DNA of 64,000 nucleotides, taken from assembly GCA_963693315.1 (NCBI GenBank), contig OY856187.1, positions 116,358,683 to 116,422,682 of the forward strand, read 5' to 3'. A model generated the notes under the pieces. That model was given only the letters and a program-made list of their open reading frames with translations, was not told the origin of the DNA and searched no databases. Every line of letters starts with the position of its first letter. Position 1 is the stretch's first letter. This stretch comes from Diogma glabrata. Its lineage: Eukaryota; Arthropoda; Insecta; Diptera; Cylindrotomidae. The position numbers were made by a program, and so were the translations under genes. Below, in pieces: positions 1 through 10,817 of the stretch.

Positions 1-501
1 ATCAAACTCTGAAGCGATATCATCAATCAAGCCGAACATTTTTTTTATTTGTGCCACAGTGAAAAATGGAGATAATTTTGATCGAACTTTCTTCCATAAA
101 GGGTTTTTTAGAAGAAAAAGATTATTCGATCCAGAAGGATCATGTTTTGGACTTGAATCAGCAAAACGATCGTGGAATGAATTAAAATCTGATATAAATA
201 TTTTTTTAATTAGACTTAAATCTCTTATAAGTATAGCTGGATTGTGAAATATATAAATGCCAAAAAAATTTTGTCCCTTCACGCACGCAGAATTGTATAA
301 ATCTTCAAATACTTCCAAACCAGATTTTTTCAATAACACTGCGTTTTTGAAATTACCCAAAAACGGTAAACCAGGAACATACGGAATTTTATATTTATTC
401 CATTTCCAAAAATTGCTTAACACCCAGAAATAGACAAAAACACTTAAAATTAAAACCGTTAAAAGAATTGCGCTTAACCAAGTCACTTGAAATAAATTCA
501 T
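1..501 (-). CDS. Cytochrome P450 (CYP6-like) copy 1, first exon, runs off the window
   Basis: First exon of a microsomal P450, a haem mono-oxygenase held in the ER by its N-terminus. The ATG is at 501-499 and 167 codons are open to the window edge with no stop. It aligns without any net gap to the first exon of the intact P450 at 32633-33379 (constant offset 32878), with scattered substitutions, for example TVAQIKKMFG here against TIAHVRKMFG there. Visible are the N-terminal hydrophobic anchor, the proline-rich hinge (IPYVPGLP) and the C-helix WKKVR. The rest of the gene lies left of the window, so whether this copy is whole cannot be judged. CYP6-type clan 3 enzymes commonly oxidise plant compounds and insecticides; the substrate here is unknown. 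Confidence 0.9.
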   Translation of the reverse strand, partial: MNLFQVTWLSAILLTVLILSVFVYFWVLSNFWKWNKYKIPYVPGLPFLGNFKNAVLLKKSGLEVFEDLYNSACVKGQNFFGIYIFHNPAILIRDLSLIKKIFISDFNSFHDRFADSSPKHDPSGSNNLFLLKNPLWKKVRSKLSPFFTVAQIKKMFGLIDDIASEFD

Positions 502-1702
502 TTTTCACTTTTTTTTTAAATATTAACTTCCACGTTTGCACCTTTCAAATTACAAAAAGAAACTATCGCGATATTTTGTTTTTTTTTAGAAACTTAACGT
601 TACGAAATATTGCTGAGCTTAAGTTGAGAAGTTGCAAAAAAAACTCATAAACGATTTTGAGACTTGTGATTAAAAACAATTGAAACTTTTAATTTGAAAT
701 GTTTCATTGATTCTGGAATATTTCAACAAAATATATTTCATGCTTGAAATATTTCAAAAAAGTAGCTTTTTCAGATTCATTTATTTTTTTCTATAATTAT
801 AAAAAGTTAATCAACTTTAGTGATATTTCATATTCCAAAATTATATGTCTGTGAATATATTTAACATAGACTGTTAATTAAATTATTTAAATTTCAATAA
901 AAAGATCCATTTAAATTGTTTATTTATTCACTCATTAAGTTTAATTTTATTCTCATAATAAGCCGCGTTCTATTGAAGATCAAACTTGCTCAACATCAAT
1001 TTCATCTACACCAGTGTTTTTCAACTGATTTCATGCTACGGACCAATAATTATTTTAAGATTCTGTAAAAGTTTACATGGAAAATTTGATAGAGAATAAA
1101 ATTCATTAAGCACGAAGTCAATACGACGTTTAATTCTTCCGACAGAGTAACATTTATTAATTTAAATTGAATTATTTTAAAATTCATTGACAAAACAAGT
1201 AAAACGACCCTAACTGATACAACGTAATCGGTGTTTTTACTGGTTTAAGAAAACAAAAATAAAATTCGGTTGATGTGTTGATCTCCAAGACGTCTTTACG
1301 TCAGTAGGTTTTAGTTTTCCGAGGGTCTGGCTTGTAGGCATATGACATATGTAATTAATATTAGCTTCATAAATTTCATTTTAAATCCGGATTTTAAAAA
1401 TTCTTTCAAATACATAGTATGTAAAATTTATGTGAGTATGTGAAATTTATGATAAGGATATGAGTTTTTAAAATTTTATTGAACGCGTTTACTAATCCGC
1501 CCGAATGAAACATCTTTTCAATTTTGTTCTGTGTTTCTGTGATCAAACAAAAAATATATTAAAAATAAAAATGTTTCTCGGAATAAATCAAATTTATTTA
1601 GATAGACATGAAGATAAGAAATGAATGTTTGTGTTTTAACAATTGTTTTAAAAACGCTTTTAAAAGAAACTTTTTAGGCAGAACTTCAATGCTTCTACTA
1701 TA
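502..1702 (-). repeat. Duplicated upstream region of P450 copy 1
   Basis: Matches 33380-34357 upstream of the other P450 in two blocks. Block one is the first ~160 bp (5'UTR and likely core promoter, ending near the aactcataaac motif). Block two is about 1225-1702, with shared stretches such as ctccaagacgtctt and cagaacttcaat. The piece between (about 660-1200) does not match the other copy and was replaced or inserted. The duplication that made the gene pair therefore included about 1 kb of 5' flanking DNA. Confidence 0.75.
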
Positions 1703-1834
1703 GAGCAATTCAGCGTCACCGCCTTTGTTATAGCATTCGGACTGACCCCCTCTGATTTCAATTACATAATGATGCTTTTTACATAATTTACATTTTATCC
1801 CATTTATACCAGTCTGAAATTTATTTTAAATGTA

Positions 1835-2282
1835 CACTGAAAAAAACATGTCCTATTTCCAATCGAAATGCAATTGTCTCAACCTCACCGTGCGGTTACA
1901 TATGGCGAATCAAACTACGAAATTGCTTCAACAACTCTACAATTATAAACCGATGAAGTTGAGACAATCACACGAAATATTTATGTGAAAATGAAATATA
2001 GTTCAATTAATCTCAAATACTTAAGCTTTAAAATGAAAAATTCATGATATAAGACCAAAGAAAATTTTTTTTACGGAAATAGTTATTAACTTTATTTAAC
2101 TATTGTTATATTGGATATAACACTTTATATTTTAAATAAACCTCATTCTGTTGTTAGGAGAATGTTATCGTGTAGTTGTCCCAATCACAGTGAAATTGTT
2201 TGCAAATAATTTTTCTTTGCTTAAATAATCAAGTGCCAACTTCGAGATGAGGTTGTCATGAACATCAATTTTTTTTTCAGTG
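1835..2282. mobile_element. 448-bp TIR MITE, TA-flanked
   Basis: Ends are CACTGAAAAAAA and TTTTTTTTCAGTG, flanked by TA at 1833-1834 and 2283-2284, as in Tc1/mariner-type insertions. A second copy, with point differences, lies at 44337-44788 inside the hAT transposase. It has no coding capacity; an 80-codon open frame on the minus strand at 2221-2463 overruns the element's edge and is not taken as a gene. Confidence 0.85.
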
Positions 2283-2756
2283 TATGTACCTGAAATATAT
2301 TAAAATTCTTTTTGAGAAGTAAATAGTGAGACAAATGATGTGAAATAAAATGCATTTTGTATAGATTTGTAATGTTTTTCTGTAAGCCAATAATTTTCGA
2401 CTTATTCGCGAGTAAAAATGTTAATTTTTCATCGTAAACCACGTTTTTTTGCAAATTGCTCAAAAACTAAGCATCATATCGAAAAAGATATGCTATCTAA
2501 AAAAATAAAGAATTAAAAATGTAGCTTATAAAAACCGGAAAAATAGTGATTGGTGTCTGTAGATCAAATAAAACTGGAATAACCGATTGTTAAAGTTTGG
2601 CTCTTATTCGTCAAACGTCGAAAAAAAAAACAAGAATCAATTAATGCATTTTTTAGGGAAAATTCGCAGAACTTTAAAAAAAACCTTATTTATGTTATTT
2701 ATATAAAAGTTCCTAGCATCAAAAGTAAGTGAGTTATGACGAAATATTGTTTTTCG

Positions 2757-3790
2757 GCAAACGGCTGTAAAGTTTAACTTTACTGCCGCTAGGGAGAAGG
2801 TTAATACCTCTTTACTAATACATAGGGCAGAGTGAATAAAAACTAGAATAAACTAAAAGTATAAACTAGTAAGCATTAGCACATTCTTTATTTCGAGTAA
2901 ATAAGAATATTCTAATATGTTTTAGTATTTGCTAGAAAATTGTAGAATATGCTGAAAATTATAAATGTCAAAGTCGAAAATAACATCAAAATGTCTGAAA
3001 AAAGATACGATTTCTTCAGTTTTGAATACAAATTTGTTTTAAAATGTTTTAAAAAAGAATTCTATAATTATGAGTCTAAATTACCGGTAACTAGAAATTT
3101 ATAAAATGCGGTAACCGTAGTGTAAAGAATTGGAAGAACCATTCTCTTTAAAATTTTCGACTTTCCTCAATTTAAAAAAAACTCAAACAATTTTCTATAA
3201 ATCATAAATTAAATACTGTATTTAAGTTTATTTATTTATTTACAAAAATTGCACAAAAATCTTAAATTTCTTTTAATTATTTGTGGTTGTTTTAAAATTA
3301 TGGTTTTATTTAAGCGAGCATATAATTTCAGATCAAAATCTTTGTTGAACTTCGCTTAATAAACCTTTCAGTTAATAACAGAAAAATTCTTTGAGTTCTT
3401 CGCAAAATATTACTAAAACTTAATTTATTTAACTTAAATAATCTTCAAAATCAATTATTTTCATAAATAAGTTGCATAAATAGCAACTTGAAAATATCAA
3501 GTACAGTAATGTCAAAAATTAGAATATTCTTGGTTTTATTCACTCGATTTCAAGAATATTTTGGAAAATTTTCATTGGGTTATAGTATATTCTATAACCT
3601 GGTTTTTATTCACTGATTTATCAGAAAATACTTAAAAATTTAAGTATTTAGAATATTCTACTTTTTATTCACTTCACCCATAATCTTACTTTTTGACGTA
3701 TAATCAAAGCGGCTGTAAAGTAACGCAATTTTTATTGTTTTACGACGGCAGTAAAGTAAATTTCATATTTTTACGGCGTTAGCAAAGTAA
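2757..3790. repeat. Dispersed repeat with gcggctgtaaag ends, split by an insertion
   Basis: The two halves (2757-2824 and 3680-3790) carry gctgtaaagt and ggtt/gcggctgtaaag motifs. They are contiguous in an inverted copy at 31130-31262 inside intron 2 of the P450 gene. The insert is the separate TIR element at 2825-3679. Confidence 0.6.
2825..3679. mobile_element. 855-bp TIR element with subterminal ttttattcac motifs
   Basis: Left end GGGCAGAGTGAATAAAAA and the reverse complement of the right end GGGTGAAGTGAATAAAAA match over about 26 bp with a few differences. The motif TTTTATTCAC recurs near 3534, 3604 and 3664 close to the right end. The uninterrupted host repeat at 31130-31262 supports the boundaries. 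The superfamily and target duplication are not clear (possibly ATA). Confidence 0.65.
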
Positions 3791-3996
3791 CAAAACATGA
3801 GATTATGAATTTGTTCAAAACAGCATTCATTTCAGTTCATTTTAATGAATTAAAATCAATAAAAATTAATTTCAGAAAATTTATTACCTCATAAGTCATA
3901 TTACCTTTTTAAATCATGTTTATAAAAAAATTGATGTACTAATTTAATATTTATAAAACAGTTCAAATGTTTGCCGAAAAAAAGTGCATTTAATTC

Positions 3997-4096
3997 GGAG
4001 CTAAAGTGACTTTTTGTGTTTTGTCTATAATTATCGTCCTCCCTACGGTCGCCAGCCAAACTATAGATTCAATACAAAAAGTATCACTTTAGCTCC
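3997..4096. mobile_element. 100-bp foldback MITE
   Basis: Arms GGAGCTAAAGTGACTTTTTG and the inverse (caaaaagtatcactttagctcc) enclose a short loop that contains gtcctccctacggtcgcc. The same design, with a different sequence, appears at 20893-20991. Confidence 0.6.
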
Positions 4097-4399
4097 TAAC
4101 TAAATAATATACTATTTCAGGGAATAGTGTTTTTTTAATAGTTTTTTTTTGAAAATAACATTTTTAATTTAATTTTTTCCAAATAACTACTAGCCCGGAT
4201 TCGAAAAGCAAAAATTAAAAATTAAAATAATTTTTAAATATAATAAAATATAGCAATATAGATAAACATTTTAAAGCTGATGTTCAGTGAACATAAGCTT
4301 TATGTGGCGCTACGAAATCGGAGAAATATTTAAATGAGTATAGGCACAATTTACAAATCTTTTATAAGAGGTATTAGAAGACGAAGAAAATAAACTCTT

Positions 4400-4761
4400 G
4401 CACTTTTACCTCCTACAACGCAATACTGCAACACTTTAAAAGAGTCTTACAAGTGCAACAGTGTTTGGGTGAAAAATTATCAACAAATGAATACGGGAAT
4501 GGAAAAACGACTTTTTTTACCCTGTAAGTATGACTGAACCACCTGCTCCCGAAAAACTTTTACAAAGTTTTTTTTTGCAGCTGTAAAAGTGGCTGTGAAA
4601 ATAACTGTGGTTGTAGAAAAACTGGCTTGTACTGCAGCACGGGCTCTTTAAATTATAGTGGAGTAGATGGTTCAAACAGTCCTCATGTTAATGATTTGTC
4701 AGAAAACTCAATAGACATTTTGGAAGATACATATGAAATCGTAGAAATGTTAGAACGCTAG
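4400..4761 (+). pseudogene. Decayed cysteine-rich C-terminal ORF, likely of transposon origin
   Basis: Three frames must be combined. The pieces are LPPT near 4408, HFKRVLQVQQCLG near 4430-4470, PPAPEKLLQ near 4540-4566, and an open frame 4576-4761 that starts CSCKSGCENNCGCRK and ends at TAG. The closely spaced CxC/CxxxC pattern suggests a small zinc-binding or CXC-like domain. From memory, a similar order (LPPT, LQVQ, PPAPE, CNCK.GC) occurs in proteins that are multicopy in arthropod genomes; I cannot name the family with certainty. At least two frameshifts, one near the nine-T run at 4568-4576, make it non-functional. Confidence 0.5.
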
Positions 4762-4887
4762 GCAGAATTGACAGACATTAATTGAATCTGCATCTACAAC
4801 ATAAATTTATTTAAATTATATAAAATCATCAATTGTCTCGCATTTATTAAAAAAAAAATTAAATTATAAAACAAACATGCATCCTTA

Positions 4888-4920
4888 GGGCGAGCGTACA
4901 CTAGAAGAGCAAAACTGCTT
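4888..4920 (+). mobile_element. PIF/Harbinger-like left terminal inverted repeat
   Basis: GGGCGAGCGTACACTAGAAG and the following bases match, in inverse orientation, the end found at 20205-20239 and 26181-26215 (AAGCAATTTTGCTTTTCTA...GCGCGCGGCC). The flanking TTA at 4885-4887 fits the TWA target duplication of PIF/Harbinger. It is a plausible 5' end for the element that carries the transposase relic at 9576-10456; the hAT-like element at 4989-9519 lies between them. No matching right end was found after 10456. Confidence 0.5.
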
Positions 4921-5100
4921 CAGTCCGCTTATGTCATTTTGTTCCAGTCTACTTTAGTCACACTAAAACAGCCTTGATCAGTGATCACTAGGGCAACCAA
5001 AAATATGCTCTATAAAAACGATTTTAAGCGCTTAAAATATGCTCTAAAAAAACTATTTTATGCATTTAAAATATGCTCTAAAAACCGAAAGAAAACATGG

Positions 5101-6249
5101 AAATATATATGTTTTCAGAATTTTGTTTTTAATTCGATTCCTAAGAGGTCGCTGTGCTTTGATCATAGTTACGGGACTAGCTTACCTGAGATAGTGAGGT
5201 ATATATCTGAGCTTTTGTCAGCTATCATATACTGCAGACCTGAGATATTACGAGTGTCAGTAATGGTATTACTGCAGATATTGACAACTATTAAATATTA
5301 ATTACAGCAGTTAATTAAATTTTTTTTACTAAAATCTAAACTGCCAAAATCCCGTAAAGTTCTTTCGTTCTCAAAAATTGTTACCAAAAAAAATTTTCAA
5401 AATTTTGCGAAGTTATCCATTTTATCCGTTATTGTTCTTACAACGACGATGTAAATGAATGTTTCTGCTCCAAACTTTTCCGAAACCATTCAATTCGGAA
5501 TTAATAAATTTTCGTTTCAAAAATGAAACCCCAACAAAAATATTTGCATTAAATTGACGCTGATATAATCGTCTCTGGCCCTGCAAGGAAAGATAATTTG
5601 TTCGCAAAACGCTGTGATTCGTACTAAAACTCCTAAAGAAGTACTCTAAATTTTGCCTTCAGGAGTTAATATGAAAGAACTTCTTTCACACAGAAAAAGA
5701 TTGAAAACCCACCAAAGTTTCCATACACAGTTAAAAATAAGCTGAATATGTAATGCAAATTGCTACACATATAGGTACAACGGAAGTCTCCATTATAAAA
5801 CAATGCAAAGCTTGCTTTAAAAATAAATTTAATGCTCTTTGCATTACCAAGTTGTTTACAAACTTCAAGCGTAGCAAGTTGTTTTCTAACTTCTACCATT
5901 AGTATAAAAAATAAATTATGATAGTAGTGTTGTACTAAAATTTGTAGTGTTGCATTAGAATTAGTTTTAATGCAACATTTACTTTGCAATTTAATAATAA
6001 CTTGCTATACATAACCCATATTGCTAAGCTTGTATTAAAAATTGCAGTAACTTTTTCAACTGTGTATCATTATCCCACATATTATTCTAAAAAAATTTTC
6101 AAAAGAATTTTCACGTTTTAAACTAAAATCTTCCACAAATTTTATAAATATGATATTTTTTTTGCATGCTATTGGTCAATTGAAAGTTGGTCAATGTCCA
6201 GCTCGTAATCAAAAAAGGAATGGAATGTGATATTTAAAATTATACACCA
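5101..6249. other. Interior of the hAT-like element, no gene seen
   Basis: Part of this (about 5340-5700) resembles 58310-58640: both contain gaaaccccaacaaaaatatttg, cgctgtgat and actcctaaagaa. It is thus a dispersed repeat, perhaps the 5' end of the non-LTR family seen at 57345-58151. The short open frames here show no domain. Confidence 0.4.
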
Positions 6250-6850
6250 ATAGCCCAAGGTACAATTTTGTCTATCATTCTATTATATTTATATCAACGA
6301 ACTGTTGGAAATCAGCAGTAAATCAATAAATAGTTTTGCAGACGATAGTACACTGCATAAGTCATTTTTCTCCTATTTTCAAAGGGTAAATGCACGAACA
6401 AATAAATGGTAATGTAAATGCATGTCGTAAATGAAACGAGAACCTAAAAAATGTTGTGACCACAATTTGATCAATTTTAACTCCACCAAAACACAGTTAC
6501 TGACAGATTGTTTGCAGAACGAAGGCTGACTCAATAACGATGGTTCAATTATTATGTGTAAGCATTTGTTTATTGGGAGTCAAAAAAATTGATCTCCTCA
6601 ATAGATGTGAGAAAAATAAATGTTGTCAAGTTTGGTACACTCCTGCCTGGCTCTTTATGAGTCCGTTAAAAAACATGCTATACGAATTGTATAGATGACG
6701 AAAAGTTAGGATCAAATCTTGATTTCCTACAACATCTTCACACTGTTGCTCATGGCCCCGAATGCCTCTTTGGCCCCAAAAGATTCTTTGCCAGAACTGC
6801 ATATAAATGGACTGCTCCAATTTTTTCGCAATACCATATAATTTGTGTAA
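6250..6850 (+). pseudogene. Degenerate non-LTR RT, copy 1
   Basis: Short recognisable pieces in shifted frames follow the order of the better copy at 7709-8683. They are AQGTILSIILLYLY (RT palm, near 6255-6295), NNSFADDSTLHK (the YADD-type catalytic box, near 6325-6360), HNLINFNSTKTQLL (near 6455-6500) and VKKHAIRIV...DEKLGSNLDFLQH (near 6660-6730). Stops and frameshifts lie between them. It is the same family as 7709 but older. Confidence 0.65.
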
Positions 6851-7708
6851 GTTTCATCAAAATGCTTGCATGGAATCAAAGAAAATTAAAAAAATTTGCT
6901 ACATCAAAAAACATATTTTCAATGATAATAGTCTAACATCAGTTGAGAATTCAACTTGAGTAAATAGTGTAATTGTTGAAGATCCAACTTTGAAATATCA
7001 TTCATTCGTGAATAGCGCGACTGCTGCCAAAGGATCTGAACTCATTGGCATTACTAAGGATAAGAGTTCGAATCACAACCGAAATACGCAAAAGAGAAAA
7101 ACCGCATTTTCTCTGAGATAAATTCAACCACACATTTGAATTGAAAAAATTCAAATTATTTCCTAAGTTACTCGAGATCATAATTGCTCACAAAAATGCC
7201 AAACAGTTAAACTGTAGAGATCACTCACTGTCATAGCGAAAGAATGCAGAAAGATTTCTTTGTCCGTACAGCGAACAAATGGAATGCTTTATAATATTAA
7301 ACTATTTTTGACACTTAAACGAGTCAACGAAAATTTCGTTTTCCATTTGCAGCCTATAGCACATCAAAACACAGATCAACAAATTTCAGAGTGGTGGTTT
7401 TCGTTTAAAATTCAATTTACTTTTAGCGCGAATTTTATATAATTGATTGGTGAGAATTACGTTCTGAGTTAAATCTGGTACAGAAAAAAAATAACGCATT
7501 TTCAGAAATATACGAAACCAAGGGTTATTCAAATTACATAAAATAATTGAAATCTTCCTAAAAAAAAATCAACCTTCTACATGGCATTCCAATCGACCGC
7601 TTCCCACCCCTTGCCCCACAAAACAGAGTTCTAGTTCCAATTTCTAGGAGGTTATTATGTCTTTTTTATAGATGAGATTTTACAAATTATGGAATTCTAA
7701 GTTAAGGG

Positions 7709-8683
7709 GATGGAACGCACACCAATATTTTCACAACCAATGCTGGTGTTCCCCAAGGTTCTGCACTCTCACCAACCTTGTTTCTTCTATACATTAATGA
7801 CTTACTTATTTCCACAGTGCACCCAATCCATAGTTTTGCTGATGACAGCACATTGCATGCATCACATGCATCTCCTAAATTTCGATCTCATACTGCAGTT
7901 ACTACTGATAGAGAGCTGCTAATTGATTCTATCAACAAAGATCTGGAGCGTATAATGGAATGGGGAGATCGTAATCTTGTTTCATTTAATCCAACCAAAA
8001 CCAAACTATGCCGTCTTTCACGAATAGAGCGACATAAAAATTTCCCTATTAAAATAAACCACGAGGAATTGCGTGAGGTTGAATCAGTTAGACTTCTTGG
8101 AGTGGATATTCAAAATAACCTGAAATGGAATAAACAAGTGTTCAACCTCGCTAAATCTGCAATGCAAAAATTAGGATTCTTGAGTCGATGTAAAAAGTAT
8201 TTCAATCCCGAGCAAATTTTGCTAATCTTCAAGTCTTTTATTCGTCCATGTATGGAGTACTGCTGTCATGTTTGGGGAGGTGCTTGTCAGTCAACAATAA
8301 AATGTCTAGACTCTGTACAGAGAAAAGCAATACGGTTGATTGGTAATACCGAACTAACGGACCAGCTTGATTCATTCCAGCACAGAAGAAATGTGGCTGA
8401 ATTGTCAATCTACTATAAATATAACTTTAGCGAATTCTCCTCTAAGGACATTCAAAATATCCTTCCATCGTGTGCGCAGTATAATCGACAAAGAAGAGCT
8501 GCCGAGTTATCCCATCCATTTGTTGTACAAATACCTCGTTGTAGAACTGTGTCCTTTCAGAACGACTATTTTAATAGAGTGGCCAAATTGTGGAACTCAA
8601 TGCCTCCCTCTGTATTTCCCGATGAATTTTCCCCTCAGGCATTTAAAGAAAATGTCCATAATCATTTAAAACAATTAGTATAG
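7709..8683 (+). pseudogene. Jockey/CR1-like non-LTR retrotransposon, RT C-terminal half
   Basis: The open frame starts mid-domain (DGTHTNIFTTNAGVPQGSAL) and runs to a stop at 8681-8683; an ATG-initiated frame opens at 7778. Visible are the RT motif NAGVPQGS, the catalytic SFADDSTLH, the NPTKTK and LLGVDI motifs, the thumb region (IFKSFIRPCMEYCCHVWGG) and the conserved C-terminal tail ending VAKLWNSMPPSVFP. There is no endonuclease and no N-terminal RT, so this is a 5'-truncated copy, as usual for target-primed reverse transcription. The 3'UTR ends at an A-run near 8818-8828. The same family supplies the RT relics at 6250, 21086, 27062, 27836 and 57345. Confidence 0.85.
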
Positions 8684-8828
8684 TTATCCCTATATCCCCA
8701 TTCCTTCCCTTTTCCTCATCTCCTTCCTTTATAGTTGACATGGTATCTTCGGATATTCAAAGAGTCTAAATAATGAATATTTCATATTTAGTGTGCTAAA
8801 CATGTCTAACTAATTAATAAAAAAAAAA
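8684..8828 (+). mobile_element. 3'UTR and A-tail of the non-LTR copy
   Basis: Follows the RT stop. It holds cggatattcaaagagtct, tcatatttagtgtgctaaac and a final A-run. Parts recur at 21752-21859 and 27728-27851, and in diverged form at 28300-28400 and 57360-57480. Confidence 0.7.
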
Positions 8829-9239
8829 CCCATCACAAACATTTTCGGTAATGTGTCAACAGCCAAAAAGCTCAATCTTTCATATGACACCTATCTGAAT
8901 GGCATAACAAGCGGTAAGATTTTTTATACGATTACTAAGCTGCTTAAACTAGGACAAAACAAAACTAGGATTAACAGCTTTTTATAGCCGTTCTAAGACC
9001 TTAGGATGATAGGACCTATAGATGCTCAGAAAACATATTGTTAAGGTCCAGCAAACACCAAAGTCTTGGCACTAGTGTTCTATTTTCAAAAGACAGGAGC
9101 CTAAATATTAATGCCGCGATGATAAAATATACCCAATTTTTCGATGCACATATTTTTGTGCATATTGTCACCATCAATCTAGAAAAAAACTGGTTAAAAG
9201 AAAAAACTGGAAAGAAAAAACTGGTTGAAAATTATTTAA
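8829..9239. other. Interior of the hAT-like element, nothing recognised
   Basis: No domain or structured repeat was found. The small open frame 9038-9268 is lysine/asparagine-rich and merges into the AAATATGC array; it is not taken as a gene. Confidence 0.4.
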
Positions 9240-9505
9240 AAATATGCAAAAATACGGACGTTTGGTGAAGTATGGAATAATATTCCCTAAAAATATGTAT
9301 TAAAGCTAAAAAAAACTCATAATTTTGCAAAATATGCAAAAATATGCACTTTTGGTGAAATATGCATTTATATGCATTTTAGAGTAAAATATGCAAAAAT
9401 ATGCTCTAACAAGTAGGGCTTAAAAGTCTTAGTTTTACCTGAAACAGATTTCAAGCTTAATCATTTTTTAATTAAGTGCTGTTAAAAAAACATGCTAGTG
9501 CATAT
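9240..9505. repeat. Subterminal AAATATGC motif array (right side of the hAT-like element)
   Basis: AAATATGC or a one-base variant occurs repeatedly here in direct orientation, including doublets (aatatgcaaaaatatgc), and again near the left end at 5000-5090. Short repeated subterminal motifs are typical transposase binding sites in hAT elements; binding is inferred. Confidence 0.6.
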
Positions 9506-9575
9506 TTTTGGTTGCCCTAGTGATCACACAACAAAAAAACAAAACTACCTAGTCAAATCATAATTAGTCAACGCC

Positions 9576-10456
9576 ATGTCGTCTGATGGGGAAGACGATG
9601 CTGTCCCGATTTTATGGCATTTGTTGTTAAATATGGAACGAAGTGAACAAAAGTGAAAAATCTGGGTTCATTCATTAAATGCAAAACAAAACAAAAAATA
9701 ATTTAATTAAAAACTTTTTGAGTGAACTTCATAATGACGAGTTAAAGTACAAAAATTTTACACGTTTAAGTCCTAAAATATTAAGTCATTTTGTATACAT
9801 TTTGATTTTAATGATATATAGAATTTTTTGAACTGCGCGGGTGCGATTGACGGAAAACATATTTCTATAATATGCCCTAGAGGTGCTGGATCAGAGTAAT
9901 ATAATTATAAGGGTTTTCATTCAATAGTACTTCAAGCAATTCTAGATGCACATGGAAAGTTTGCCGTGATAAATATTGGAGATTATGGTCGCTCTAGTGA
10001 TAATCACATTTTGGTAAACAATTAATTGACGGAAAATTGGATTTGAAGCGCCAAAAAAATTGTTCGAAATATTAACGAAGCTTTCCCTTCTATTTTTGTT
10101 GGCGATAGGGCTTATCCTCTTTTACCCAATTTAATGAGGCCTTTCCCTCGGAGAAACTTAACTAATAAAAAACGAATTACAACTATCGTTAGTCCCGTGC
10201 ACCACGGATTGTGGAGTGTGCATTTGAAATAATGGTCAAAAGGTTTAATGCATTGAAGAATAAAATGCTTGTTACTTCCGAAAAAGCCACTAAAATTACT
10301 CGTGCAATTTGTGTCCTTCATAATATAATTATGAGAAGAGAACCAAATCTTGCAGAAATTCATAAAAAAATTGAAGCTTATACTGATTTGGACTTTATAC
10401 GAACCAATTATAATATTATATATATAATTACGCCGGAAAACTCACAAAATATATGA
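9576..10456 (+). pseudogene. PIF/Harbinger DDE transposase (HARBI1-like), broken
   Basis: Reads in shifting frames in the order of a HARBI1-type transposase. It has an N-terminus with KIWVHSLN and DELKYKNFTRLSPKILSHF (about 9655-9790), the first DDE block CAGAIDGKHISIICPRGAGS (about 9833-9895) with YNYKGFHSIVLQAILDAHGK and GDYGRSSDNHI after it, the block VGDRAYPLLPNLMRPFPRRN (about 10098-10160), and the tail RIVECAFEIMVKRFNALKN through LHNIIMRREP (10200-10345), with the last open frame ending at 10456. Several stops and frameshifts rule out an active enzyme. Such transposases cut DNA at TIRs and leave 3-bp TWA target duplications. Confidence 0.85.
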
Positions 10457-10620
10457 AAACTGAATCTACGACAAACTAATTACACTTGGAAATCTGTTAT
10501 TTACATTACTTTTTCATTAATTCACGAAACAACAATTTAACTATCAGAAAAGTAATAATTTAATACAAAAAAATGAATCAACAAAAATTATACAAATTAA
10601 AATATAATAAAAAGCTTACA
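10457..10620. other. Spacer between the Harbinger relic and minus-strand ORF
   Basis: AT-rich, no recognisable feature. It may be the 3' region of the Harbinger transposase gene. Confidence 0.3.
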
Positions 10621-10773
10621 TTAATTTATTTCTTCAATATTGTCTTCTTCATGTTTTATTTTACGTCTTCGTTTATCTTGATGGTTAATTAAAGGTTTTG
10701 TTATATCAAGCCGAAACTAATCCGCTCCTCTACAAAAAGCAATACATAATAATATCACTGCACGAAACTTCAT
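10621..10773 (-). pseudogene. Short basic ORF with one in-frame stop, unidentified
   Basis: ATG at 10773, stop at 10621-10623, 51 codons with an internal TAG at codon 19. The C-terminal part is charged (DKRRRKIKHEEDNIEEIN). It lies tail-to-tail with the Harbinger transposase relic. PIF/Harbinger elements carry a second DNA-binding gene, and this could be its C-terminus, but no Myb/SANT motif is visible in this piece. Identity is uncertain. Confidence 0.25.
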
Positions 10774-10817
10774 AATCGGATTTGATGATCAATTCTACAA
10801 CTAAAATAAGACAATTT

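Larger units (their letters stand above)
4989..9519. mobile_element. hAT-like element (4.53 kb) with perfect 8-bp target duplication
   Basis: Termini TAGGGCAACCAAAAATATGC (left) and its inverse (right) are bounded by GTGATCAC at 4981-4988 and again at 9520-9527. The target duplication is perfect, 8 bp and palindromic, which fits hAT. Both subterminal regions (4995-5100 and 9240-9505) are rich in the short motif AAATATGC. No hAT transposase is left. The interior carries two degenerate non-LTR RT fragments (6250-6850 and 7709-8683), so it is a non-autonomous or gutted element that took later insertions. Confidence 0.85.

Noticed and set aside
59..650. Two plus-strand open frames (59-247, 468-650) over the first P450 exon
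   Set aside because: The first is antisense to the P450 frame, which is open and conserved with the other copy (as is 32703-33125 over the second copy); the second overlaps the start codon and 5'UTR.
2221..2463. 80-codon minus-strand frame at the edge of the first MITE
   Set aside because: Crosses the MITE boundary; low-complexity, no domain.
5422..5989. Minus-strand frames of 61 and 107 codons in the hAT-like element
   Set aside because: No motif, and they lie in a dispersed non-coding repeat.
6990..7090. Possible tRNA-derived SINE (gagttcgaatc like a B box)
   Set aside because: No convincing A box at the right distance and no cloverleaf; one B-box-like word is too little.
8367..8669. Second-frame open readings over the RT tail (also 21435-21737 and 27411-27713)
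   Set aside because: Overlap the real RT frame, which carries the family motifs.
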